Positions 54,195-64,000 of a DNA stretch of 64,000 nt are shown here, piece after piece. A program made the translations under genes and the position numbers. Each line of letters starts with the position of its first letter. Position 1 is the first letter of the stretch. This stretch comes from Lepisosteus oculatus. Its lineage: Eukaryota > Chordata > Actinopteri > Semionotiformes > Lepisosteidae. The notes below the pieces were generated by a model. That model did not search any database. It saw only the letters and a list, made by a program, of their open reading frames with translations, and had not been told where the DNA came from. Location of the stretch: contig NC_090712.1 in NCBI RefSeq assembly GCF_040954835.1, positions 2,365,284-2,429,283 of the forward strand, in the 5' to 3' direction.

Positions 54195-57100
54195 CTGAGA
54201 CATCGAAACATTTTAATGCGGTTTTAATTATACAGCCAGGACTCCCTGCATAAATATTCGCTGCCGGGCAGAAACACGAAGAATCGCTCGAAACTCGAAC
54301 CATGCAATTCCCTGCTCGCCAGGCTCCGCCATCATCTCCCCATGGAATCTGGTGACTGATTACTAGTTTTGCGTTGAGCCAAATTAAAGACATACCTTTC
54401 CATTTATCTGCTGTGCCTTCATGGAGATTCTTTTCGTAAACTATACGCAGCTCATAATGCCAAACATTCCCGATTCATGGACAAAGTCTAAATATTCTGC
54501 CCTGACACGAAATGTTAAAATATTTCCTTTTGTTCTCTTGTGTATATGGGAACAAAATTGTATATTTTCAGAAGCCTCTTTTTTTCTCCTTATTTTCACT
54601 TGGGGACTGAGAGTGTTGGCAAGTCACTCCAAGGAAAACAGAGGCGGTCAGCTTACGCTCGAACGTGATGGGTCGGAGAGGTGACAGAGGAGAGCTCAAG
54701 AGAAGGGGAGCTCTGAACCTGCCCTCTTTGGGACAAGACAGGAATCGAACCCGCCCTGCTCAAACCATCCAAGCAACCCAGACCTGTCTGAAGGATATAC
54801 TTCTCAAAAAATATTTCAAATTGCAATCAATAACTCTGTATAAGGTCTGATCTGCAGTAAACATTTTTTAAAATTTGATTTTCTTGTAATGGGAAAAACA
54901 AAGACTGGAATGTGCTCCAAAGCTGCATGAATTGTCTGGCGATGTATTCCTAGGAAACAAATTCAATTAGGTTGCAGTGGATCACCACTGACAGGCCACG
55001 GAGCAGGAGCTTGTCAGAAGCTTTTCTGGACAGGTAGCTGCAGTATATACTGTACCTGTTGCACCCTGTTGGACAGGACGTATCTCGAAAGAGGTAGAGG
55101 TTTGATATGCAGTTATGAAAATAGTTTTCCCTATTATAGAGGCACATAAATGTTAATAAAATTGTTACCAGGGAGTTCAGTTTTAATTAATTTAGACAGA
55201 AGTAAAAGATAAGGTTTTTAGTGAAAGCTAAGTGCAATGCAACCATTTTCATTCTTCATTCGCTTGTGTGCATGCAAGCGAGGGTTCAAAACTATTATCC
55301 TGAACAAGTAAAAAAAAAAAAAGTACATAAAAAGACTACATAATTGATCATTGTGGCTTTAAAAAATGACTGACGAGATCATAAAACATGCTTACTGGAA
55401 GCGAATTTCTAAGTAGTTATTTCTAAACAAAGGCCTTTGAAAACGAACATCGTGAGGCTGTTAAATTCTGGACTTATCACATTTCTTTCAGTTGCAGTGG
55501 CTGACATCCAGATTATGATGAGGTTACCTAGCAACCTGAACCATTGCATGTGTATTTGTACACTATCTCTACTAAACAAAAAAAAAAGATCGTGGATATA
55601 TTTGCGTGGAGAATTCCAAGTATTTTCAAGTAAAAAGCATCAGGACAAGAAAAGCGAAACTGGACAAAAATGTGTAAAGCACATGAAATATTGTCCACAT
55701 GTTCCTAATAGTAAGAGCACTGCCAGATGGATACAATTAGAATGTTAAAAAGACTTTTTAAGCAAGAATTCTTTTTTTATAAAACCACAAGACTCTGGAT
55801 GCTAGTTTAAATGAAAAAAAAGGTTGTAACAGCCCCCACATTATAATTTTGCTGTCTTGTTATGTTACTTAATATAGAACATATCCTAAAAAAACAACCC
55901 AGAATTATTCTAGTTATGACAAAGCAATGCTGAAAATCCCAAAATAAGTGCAAGTGAAACTTTTAAGAGATGCACATTAACATTTGTTTAACCAGAGTGC
56001 CTTCACGTCTTGCACATACAACAACGCTACACCGCCCCACCTGCTTCCAGACAGCAATGCTGTCCTGGGTGGCCCTGAGGAAGACTCCGCTAGGTTAAAA
56101 TGTGAATTTCTGGGACTTGTGGGAACTTCTCACACAAAGGCAGCACAAAAACACTATTCGCAGTTTCCATCTGTTTCCCACTGGGATGCACAAACTGTCC
56201 ACTCATCCTGACCTTTCAACTATGATGAGGCTGTTTGAAACACTGACAATGTCCACTAGGCACCAAGCCAACATCAATAATAATTATGGAAAAAAAAAGA
56301 ACTTTTTGGAATCCTTGTTCGGTATGTATTTTTTTTATTTTGGAAATGAACACAAGGTTGAAGCAAAACACCGGCTGGATCTACTGGAAACGGCAAAGCT
56401 GACTGGCTTTTCAATGGAAATCTTCTTACCTGGTACAGACGCTCTCGGATTGCTCTGGACAACTCGATTTCTCCTCCCACAGGCGCTGGTGACGAGGGCC
56501 TTCAGGTGACCAAACTGTGACACCCAGCACTCCTGCAGGAACCCAACACAGCAACAAGGTCATCTTCACCCCTCTCTCCCTCACCCCCCACGTGCAGGGT
56601 GCTGTTCCCACGAACACATTCCTTGTGCGACTGGTTATTCCTGCACATAAGGTGCAGCAGAATGGGAAATCTGAAAGTGGCAGCACCACAGTGTCTCAGC
56701 AGAAGCCATGCTGTTCGGAATCCCTCAGACTTGGCTTAAGGGCGAAGGTGCAACTTGATAACTGGTTTCTGACACGGAATTCAGAAACTGAGATAAGGAG
56801 ACAAATGGCATCACTGAACGTCCACGACAATTTGTGTTTCCACTAAGCTGCACCTGGAAGACCAAACTCAACGATCCTGATCATTATATTGAACAGCGCT
56901 GCCCACACACAGTCCTTGTTTTTTTATTACCCAATTATTTAACCACTTCATTTAAATTACCCTTTCATTTGTAAACTGGGAGTTAACTTATTTCACATAA
57001 ACCGATTCTTAATGATTCTTTTCTGTTTCTACATCATACACCACTGACGAGCAAAAAACGACTGATCTAAACCGCTGAGTAAATTTTATACTTTTATTAT

Positions 57101-60100
57101 ATATAAAAATATCTATTTAAAAACTCCTTCTATCAATTTCCATGTGTCTTGAAAATCGAAACCCAAACAGACACTACAAACTCCTCTTCTCGTCAGAAAA
57201 CAGACTGAGGACAGCCATCATACAGCAATTTCTTCCACAATATGCTGACGAGTGTCAGGTGGGAAAGTTTGCGGCAATTATTGGCAATAAAAAACAATTT
57301 AAATATTAAAAGCAATAACTGTCTTGACCTCTGATTGACCATGAAGTTACTGATGGTGAATTCTACATTTTGCAGCTCCTACCCTGCACTGGGCAAAAGC
57401 TGCAAAATGCATGCCTAGTGTTAAAATATCAACTTCCCTGATCTGCACAAAAATCAGAAAGATCCCATTTCTCACAGTTCCTTCCAGGAGATCGTCTTCG
57501 CTGTATCCCGAATGTGCCTGCAGGTACTTGGAATGAAACAGCAGCCCATCGAACACTTTCCAAGGCATCAGATCCTCCATCTTTAAAGGAAAGCCACTCG
57601 CGCTGTTGGCCGCTATCAGGATGGTCAGCCCGCGCACGAACAGGGAGCCCAGCTCAATGGCTCTGGGGTCCACAACCGGGAGCTGCAACACAAGCACTCG
57701 GCTTCAGAAGGGCGTTACTGAGAAAAACAAATGTTCCACAGGTTTGCGAACAGGTGAAACCTGCAAGCAGCTCAGCTCTGCCTTCCAAATGACCTGAATG
57801 TTATCACCCATATTCCAATTTATCGGCTCAATCTGAGAGAACCAGATGCCGCGGCTCCAAGCTCATGGGCTAGCTCATCTGTGGAATGCTAGTTAGTTGG
57901 GAAGGAAATGTGCTCAAGTGCAGCCAGGGGTAACAAAGAGACAGATGTCTTCAAGTTTATCCTGTTCATTTTCACCTGGGCTGTCAGCAAAGGGGAGATA
58001 AGAGAGCAGATAATCCAGGGTTATTCAAAACCAGTGCTTGTGGCCAGGTGAAAGATCTGCCTGCCACCTGCCTGCACTGCAAACAGATTTAAAAAGCAAA
58101 CAGAAAGCAAGAATAAGAACATTAAAAGCTTAAACCATTTCTGATGTTGATTTAGGGTTTTTTTTCCAAAACTTCTGCTTGCACTCTGTCATTTCATCTT
58201 CTGACAAACCAAATACTAAACTTCTTTCCCTTCACTATACTCTCAGGTTTTAAAACCATCTGCTGACACCTGAACCCCGCATTCTGCAGCTGGACACCTG
58301 GCAATATCTGAGCTGCAATATATTTTTATGTGCCTAACTGATTGACTGAGGACGTGCCGAATATAATCTCCCATTAAAATAATTACTAGAAAACGCTGGA
58401 TCTGTTACTCAGGTTTCTTGCACATACTGCATTGTTAGCACTCAATATAAAGATAAAAGGCTGCAGGAAATGCAGACACCTAGCACAGCTAGAACAAAAA
58501 ACAGTCGTCACCCAATTAGCTGAAGTAACTGAAACAAGTCTAAGGGTGCAGTGCTAGAAACAGATTCTAGAGGTGCAGAAAACAAGGAAAATTGTTTTTT
58601 TCTTTCTTTTAAAACACAACTGGGGACCTTCGGCCAGATTCTACCTGTAGACAGAAGAATATCTGTAGGTGTTAAAAATGACTGCGTATCAGACACTTGC
58701 AAAAGACCACCAAGTTCACCAGTCTAAGGCAGATGTGTGAGGGAACAGCTATTGATTGAAGGCAGTCTAACTCCTTTTCAAGCGCGCTCAACGTCTTGTG
58801 GAACCTAAGCGCGCATTCCTAGACCCTGGGAGATTTTCTGTGTGGAGGTACACTGGTTAACCAGTGCGCCAGGGGAACATGAGTCCGCTCTGCACCCGGC
58901 GGCTTCTGCAGACACAGATGGAGAAAGCATTCCCTCACCGTGTGACACAGCGCCACGGAGGGGCAAAAGAGCATCGGCGAGGCTTTGGAAAGCTACAGTT
59001 TAAAAGCCCCCCCCCCCACCCCCCACCATCTGCCTTCCTTCGCACACATGTAACAGTAGCATTCCTGGAGGTGGCGACAATAGCTGTGGAACAGGTGTGT
59101 GCGCCCCAGACGCAGACGAGAGGCAGGTGCTCGTAACGCACTTCACTCTGTCCACCAGCAGGCAGGCAGGCTGTGAGCCCCCTCCTCCTCCTCCTCCTCC
59201 TCGCCCCAGCAGACACCTGCTGCCGCTGCACACTCTCTGGAGACACAGAGACTGCCGCCTCTCCCCACCCGTCCTGAGCAAACAGCAAAGTCCTTCACCT
59301 GTGAGCTGATCCATATCTGAGCGCATTACGGTCATCCCCTCGCCTCTCGCTCTGAAGTGGCCTCAGGTGCCGTGTGACGACGCTAATGGCCGTAGGACTG
59401 AAGGGGTTTAAGCTTTCTAATGAGAGATGACTTTCAGACATGAACATTTTTGGAGAATTCTTTCAACTCACACCAGAGTCAATGATCGCTGGTTTTTAAA
59501 ATGATTGGGATGATAGTTTATTCTGGTTTCTAGTGGGCAAGACCGACATGGAGGTCTTGTTTATGAGGGTTTTTCAGTTTTGTTCTTGTAAACTTTGCCA
59601 GGCAACTGTAATTGTAAACGGACCTCTGAAGTATGATTTTTTTCAAACGAATGTGACATTTCTAGCCATGTTGATCTAGATGACGTGATGTACGCTGCAG
59701 TCTGGCATGACACAGGGGCAGGGAACACTGTACCATACACTGCTAACGCTAGAGGACGTTTCGAAGTAAGGTGTACAACTCGGTAGCCTCTTTCATTTTG
59801 GCCTAACTTTTTATGAATGCCACATTCAACCTACAAATGCATAAAAAAGTCACAAGTTAAGATTCAGCATGCAAAAATGAAAGAAAATGGAGGTTAAACA
59901 CATTAATAAAAAAGTCCTGTTTATGATTATCTTGCATGAGGTTTCAATCTGCTCGGATTCTGTACTGTTGGGTATCAGTGTTTGTAGGGGGGGACAGTGT
60001 TACATTTGAAATGGTAAAACCACAGTTCAAGCTCAGGCTGCGGGGTCTAAAATAGAATACAGAATGGGCTTAAATTAAGCTGCTGCTGGTAAATTGAAGT

Positions 60101-63100
60101 TGAAATAGCTCTGTGGTCTCAAATGGTACTTTGAAATTGAGGCAGAAGACAGGCTCTCTCTTAAGGCTCCTTTTCAGGTTTAAACCTCAATTACACCAAA
60201 ATGTAAAATGCTGCAATTCTCCCAAAATGATTTCCATGCTTTTTATAGATGAGGAACAATAACTATTATTGTTTAACTACTCTTTTGAAAAAAACAAAAA
60301 AAAATGCCTTTGGAATTTTTATTTGTACCACTGCTAAGGTTTGGTTCTGCTGAACACAATGCAATACTTAAACTTTTTAGAAAACTAGTTGCACAAAGGG
60401 GCAGTTCCTATTTTTTTATTATTCGGTTTCTCACTTGTTTCCTGTCAGTATTGATTGTGTCTATGGCACAGAACACTGCCTGCAGTTGTAGTACATTATT
60501 TCTATAAAACTTACACCTGAGACAGTTTTCACAAATCTTTCAATTGCACAGCTTCTTAGATCTCGAATGGAGATTTGTTGAAGAGCATTGCAACACACCC
60601 ACTTTTAATTCTCAGATGAACTGCTAATATTAATCATAATGAAGGGCCTTTATACCTCTGTCTGTGAATAAATATATACAGCTTGGTCCAGTTCCAGTGA
60701 CAAGTTTTAAAAGTCAAGGACTGCTCTTCGCCTCCATTAACACTGAATGAGTAGAACCTCACATTCGGGAGTAAATCAGAGCAGCTTCTGAGTTATGAAG
60801 AGTCATTTAGGTTTATTTTTCCTGGTCTCCCAGCTGAGAGCAGAATCACTTTGTAAGATAACACTCTCACATTGACCTCAGACTGACTGTGGGCTTCAAC
60901 GCGCCCTTAAGGATCTGGGTGTACTCATTTCCAATGAAGAAGAGCAGGTGGACCAACACACTCATCAGATGGAGACATGATAAGCTAAAAACAGACTGAT
61001 TCTGGGACTTGGAAACATTATACTGCCAACAGACCCTGATAGCTGTGTAAGTGAGCTCCTGAAAATGTGTTACTTAAAAAAGAGCCACAACATACACTTA
61101 ATATTAAAAACACGAGAAAAGGGAAGGGGGAACTAACATGAATAAGAACGTAAGAAAAATTACAAATGAGAAGCGGCCATTTGGCCCATCTAGGTGACTT
61201 AGCAGTAGCTACAGAGATCGCGCTCACCCAGCCATGTCTTCAGAGAAGCAGTGTTTCAGCTTCAACAACATGCGTGGCTTGCGCCGTACCCCTCTGCTTC
61301 ATAACGCTCAAGACGTCCTTTGGGCTACATTTTCAATGGCTCTGAGGATTCTGAATAATTGAATTCAATAATTGAATAAAAAAGACTTAAGGTGTTTGGT
61401 GGATTTCGCTTATCAGGGTAGGACATTCCCTTAAGCCCAGGAACAATACTCTCTATGCAGTGCTGTACTGCTGTAAAATTATAATGGACACCGAAGGCAG
61501 CAGTCACGTTGACTCTCTGATGGTCTGTGACAGCAGAGGCAGAGTTCATGTGCATCCTGATGCTTGCAAGGACAATGGAGGATTTTGCCCTCAGCCCTGC
61601 CAGGGGAGAAACCCAGAGGGATCAGCCACTATGGCATGCAAGGAATTAACAGAACAAACACCAGCAGACTCTGTGGTTCCCCTATTCCAGGAGGATGGCT
61701 GCTAATGACGAGTGGCGACAGTCTGTACACACCGTGCTGTTGTCCTTCCTGGCTATCCTGTCAACACAAGTGTTCAGAAAGTGTGCCTCTATCTCATCCC
61801 CTGCCTAAGGGTACACAATTCACTAAAGCTCTGGAAGCACAGCTCAGCGATTAGGAGTCATTCAACATCACAGACAGCTTGACAAAGGCTATTAATTGCA
61901 TTTTCTCTAAGTCCTTAAATCACCAGGCAAATCATTAACCACAAATACACTTTCCCACAACAAGGTGACATTAAAATACACTGCACATTCCCAAATAAAA
62001 GATACAGGTTGCGCGAGTGTGAAAATAACTGCTAGGTATGTTCAAGTTTGAATATACTTTGAATATACAGTTTTTTCTCCATGCATTTATTAGGAATATG
62101 AAGTTAAATGGTTAAAAACCTCAGAGTTTTGCCATTTTGGGGTCTGCTTTGTCAATTTAAACCTGGGAGCTATGATGGTTTTGACTATACAGTAATACAG
62201 CTCAAAATCACGACTGAGACGTGCACACAACACCTCGTATTTGAAAATCATTTAATCCTGTGCCCTGGAAAGAATGTTGCAAAAGTGACTGGGGGGCAGA
62301 CAGGTGATATCTACACCCCCAGTTTTCCAGACAAGGAATGGGAAAACAAGATGCTCTCTTTATTCCTCTCATAATTTATTTTTGTACCTTTATTCCTCCC
62401 TGAATTCTTCTAATACTAAAAAGTGTTGCTGTCCTGCAGCTGGCACCTCCACTTGTCAAGCAGAAGGAGTGTTTAAAAGACATCATAAAGATGTTGTGCA
62501 ATAAGCATTAATAAACATGTATCAGACGACATGATATAGTTGTGAGCGGTACTCTCACTCTTTTCTGGGTGAAAAGGTGTCGCCTATTCATGGCTGCAGT
62601 TTAAACCTGTGTCCTCTGGTCCGTGGTTCACTGTCCATTTGGAAGAGAAACACTGTGAGCATTCTGAATTCTTCTAATACTACTTGTTGTTGTGACTACA
62701 TAACGCACTACAGAATTTCTGCACTGCAAAACCTTGAACCTGAACCTGTTGTCGATACAAATGTCAGCTGGTCTCTAGGCACGTGGCAGCAGATAATCAA
62801 ATCAATTTTAGCAATGCACACACAAAGCATAGACAGAGTGCCCTGATTTAATGCAAAAATATTTAATAGGAAGTGATTTTATGATGTATAACAAGATAGA
62901 TGCATGTCTGGGTGCTGTATAACTGAGTGCTAACAGCACCTGACTTGGTAGAATTTGATAGAAAAGGCACATGCAGCAGAAGTATTCCAAATTCCATACC
63001 TTAATACCAGCGAGCTCTTCATGTGTCTTTTCACGAACACAGACAGCCTGGCTCACGTAAGCATTTACATCTTCCAGGCAAAGGCTTCTTTCCTGGAACA

Positions 63101-63883
63101 GAGGTTCGGAGAGATGAAAGACGTTCACTTTCATTTTGAGCCCCGGTACATAAACAGGTCAACTCCCAAAGCTTTTTCTGGCAGGGCAAGACTGACTCCA
63201 CCACGTCTTATTTCATTAACCCGCGGCAGATCTGTCCACACGATGCTGATGCCAGCACATTTCTGCCACACAACAGCAAGCCATAGAAAAGACTGACAAT
63301 TGGTCATAATGAACTTCAGAGTTGGAGCTCAGATTCAGCCCTGAAGCAAACTGCTGGAAATATAACTCTAAAGGTGTTCTCATATAGGAACCAGCAAAGG
63401 TTTATTCCATGCTAAAAAGAGAAGAAAAGGAACACAACGTTTCGGCCGTGGAGCCTTCTTCAGGTCAGAGCCTTCTTTGGCATTCTAATACAGGTTCAGA
63501 ATATAAGCAATTTCCAACCAGGTAGTCGTAAGGAGTATTGATACCTACTGGAAATGAATCAAGTGACCATGTAAAAAATGATATTGGGAAAAGGAGATTC
63601 GTTTTTGAAGATGTCCCAGTTTCTCACGAGCCACTCGCCCCCTGGGGATATGGAAAAGCTAGTGTGGTTGGTGAACAGAACGGGCGCCTGCAACACCAGG
63701 CATGTCCCCTACCTGCAAGGCAATGTAGGTGACCAGGCAAACGACAGCCGCTAAAGGGGACTCTAGCTTCTCCAGCTCTTCTGCCAAGTCCAACAGGTCA
63801 AAAACCGCCAGGAAGGTGGAGAAACGGAGGGCTTTTGTCTCCGGAGCCTCGCTGAACCACAGAACTTTCAAATCTGGGGTTCC
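54066..63883 (-). CDS. FAM120B: FAM120B (constitutive coactivator of PPAR-gamma), C-terminal exons only
   Basis: FAM120B is a nuclear coactivator with an N-terminal XPG/FEN-like fold and a conserved C-terminal half. Five minus-strand exons join in phase: 63713-63883, 63000-63092, 57476-57682, 56430-56514 and 54066-54194, all GT-AG. They read GTPDLKVLWFSEAPETKALR, ERSLCLEDVNAYVSQAVCVR, LPVVDPRAIELGSLFVRGLT plus FPLKMEDLMPWKVFDGLLFH, FGHLKALVTSACGRRNRVVQ, and an Arg/Gly-rich tail starting VKPRGGGCQSRERRPQHF. These follow the human FAM120B C-terminal order (LKILW, LCLEDLHAF, PRAVQLGSLLVRGLT, MPWNVFDGKLFH, NLKAVVCKAC). FAM120A and FAM120C are alternatives by sequence, but linkage to PSMB1 and TBP favours FAM120B. 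Upstream exons lie beyond 64,000; the terminal exon with the stop was not found. Confidence 0.9.
54195..56429 (-). other. FAM120B: FAM120B intron
   Basis: A 2.2-kb AT-rich intron with no recognised repeat or nested gene. Confidence 0.65.
56430..56514 (-). CDS. FAM120B: FAM120B exon
   Basis: This 85-base exon encodes FGHLKALVTSACGRRNRVVQ then SNPRASVP(G), aligning with the human HNLKAVVCKACMKENRRI segment. Donor GTAAGA at 56424-56429; acceptor ggtgtcacag. Confidence 0.8.
57476..57682 (-). CDS. FAM120B: FAM120B exon, most conserved C-terminal segment
   Basis: This 69-codon phase-0 exon encodes LPVVDPRAIELGSLFVRGLT, ILIAANSASGFPLKMEDLMP, WKVFDGLLFHSKYLQAHSGY and SEDDLLEGT. The acceptor is gtgcttgtgttgcag and the donor GTGAGA (57470-57475). 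Confidence 0.92.
57683..62999 (-). other. FAM120B: Large FAM120B intron
   Basis: A 5.3-kb intron with a C-run (about 59008-59024), a (CCT)n run (about 59178-59201) and a CR1 tail fragment (61143-61325). A minus-strand frame with Gly-runs at 59000-59335 arises from the (CCT)n repeat. No nested gene was seen. Confidence 0.7.
61143..61325 (-). mobile_element. CR1-type LINE 3' tail fragment in a FAM120B intron
   Basis: Reversed tail: 'taagaacgtaagaaaaat', 'tacaaatgagaagcggccat', 'ttggcccatc' and 'cagcttcaacaacat'. Same family as the fragments at 29950 and 33234. Confidence 0.55.
63000..63092 (-). CDS. FAM120B: FAM120B exon
   Basis: This 31-codon phase-0 exon encodes ERSLCLEDVNAYVSQAVCVR and EKTHEELAGIK, aligning with human DTLCLEDLHAFIAQALCLQ. 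Donor GTATGG at 62994-62999. Confidence 0.9.
63393..63476 (-). mobile_element. Same repeat family, reversed tail (copy 3) in a FAM120B intron
   Basis: The minus strand reads CTGAAGAAGG, CTCCACGGCC and GAAACGTTGTG (63433-63463), then a pyrimidine tract and 'gcatggaataaacctttgct'. The left half of the unit is missing. Confidence 0.6.
63713..63883 (-). CDS. FAM120B: FAM120B exon
   Basis: A 57-codon exon beginning GTPDLKVLWFSEAPETKALR and ending ESPLAAVVCLVTYIALQ at donor GTAGGG (63707-63712). Two adjacent AGs leave the acceptor open between 63883 and 63885; 63883 gives phase 0. Confidence 0.88.
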
Positions 63884-64000
63884 CTCTTTAGAAAGAAATA
63901 TAACAAAATGATGAGATCTTTAAGAGCACAATAGCAGATGCTTTGATCTGAGGGTGATTCCAGAGGCTGGGGGCTGAGCTAGGAATTTAAAGCTATTGCC

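Noticed and set aside
53875..54393. 172-codon minus-strand open frame read as a single-exon gene
   Set aside because: Its only recognisable part is the FAM120B exon at 54066-54194; the rest is intron read-through.
54725..54755. tRNA T-arm-like 'gggcgggttcgattcctg' on the minus strand
   Set aside because: No A box, anticodon arm or acceptor stem could be placed at the right distance.
59000..59335. Minus-strand frame with Gly-runs inside the FAM120B intron
   Set aside because: Generated by the (CCT)n and C-run repeats; no matching splice sites or FAM120B similarity.

Overview
This window is vertebrate nuclear DNA, almost certainly from a ray-finned fish. The genes are split by GT-AG introns and their proteins are close to mammalian orthologues. 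The sequence between them carries 5S-rRNA-derived SINEs, tRNA-derived SINEs and L2- and CR1-type LINE tails. A CR1-type tail with the pattern 'cctcctctcgtttg' is one I associate with non-teleost fishes, so a gar, bowfin or similar lineage is my best guess. That is inference from memory.

Three genes are certain, all on the minus strand. TBP (1 to about 8.28 kb) has six complete coding exons, the first 14 bases of its last exon, and a non-coding first exon beside two ETS-like sites. PSMB1 (11,555-16,654) is complete in six exons and encodes 237 residues. FAM120B (54,066-63,883) is partial: five exons of its C-terminal half could be read and joined in phase. Its 5' exons lie beyond the right edge and its terminal exon was not found. 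TBP, PSMB1 and FAM120B are also neighbours in human 6q27, but here PSMB1 points the other way relative to TBP. Its promoter therefore faces a new partner, a 56-codon open frame at 16,761 with a splice donor, whose identity I do not know.

The remaining sequence (about 17-54 kb, plus large introns) is gene-poor. It holds at least six copies or fragments of one 5S-headed SINE, one more 5S-like variant, two tRNA-SINEs (one inserted at the end of a decayed tRNA-Met gene), LINE 3' ends, a four-copy dispersed repeat, and a small family of fold-back repeats. One fold-back copy has a perfect 14-bp target-site duplication. Several others share a hammerhead-ribozyme-like core. No bacterial-type features, CRISPR arrays or intact autonomous transposons were seen.

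TBP is the core promoter-recognition factor, PSMB1 a structural 20S proteasome subunit and FAM120B a nuclear-receptor coactivator. They are linked by old synteny, with no evident shared pathway. The most unusual material is the repeat biology and the local PSMB1 inversion.
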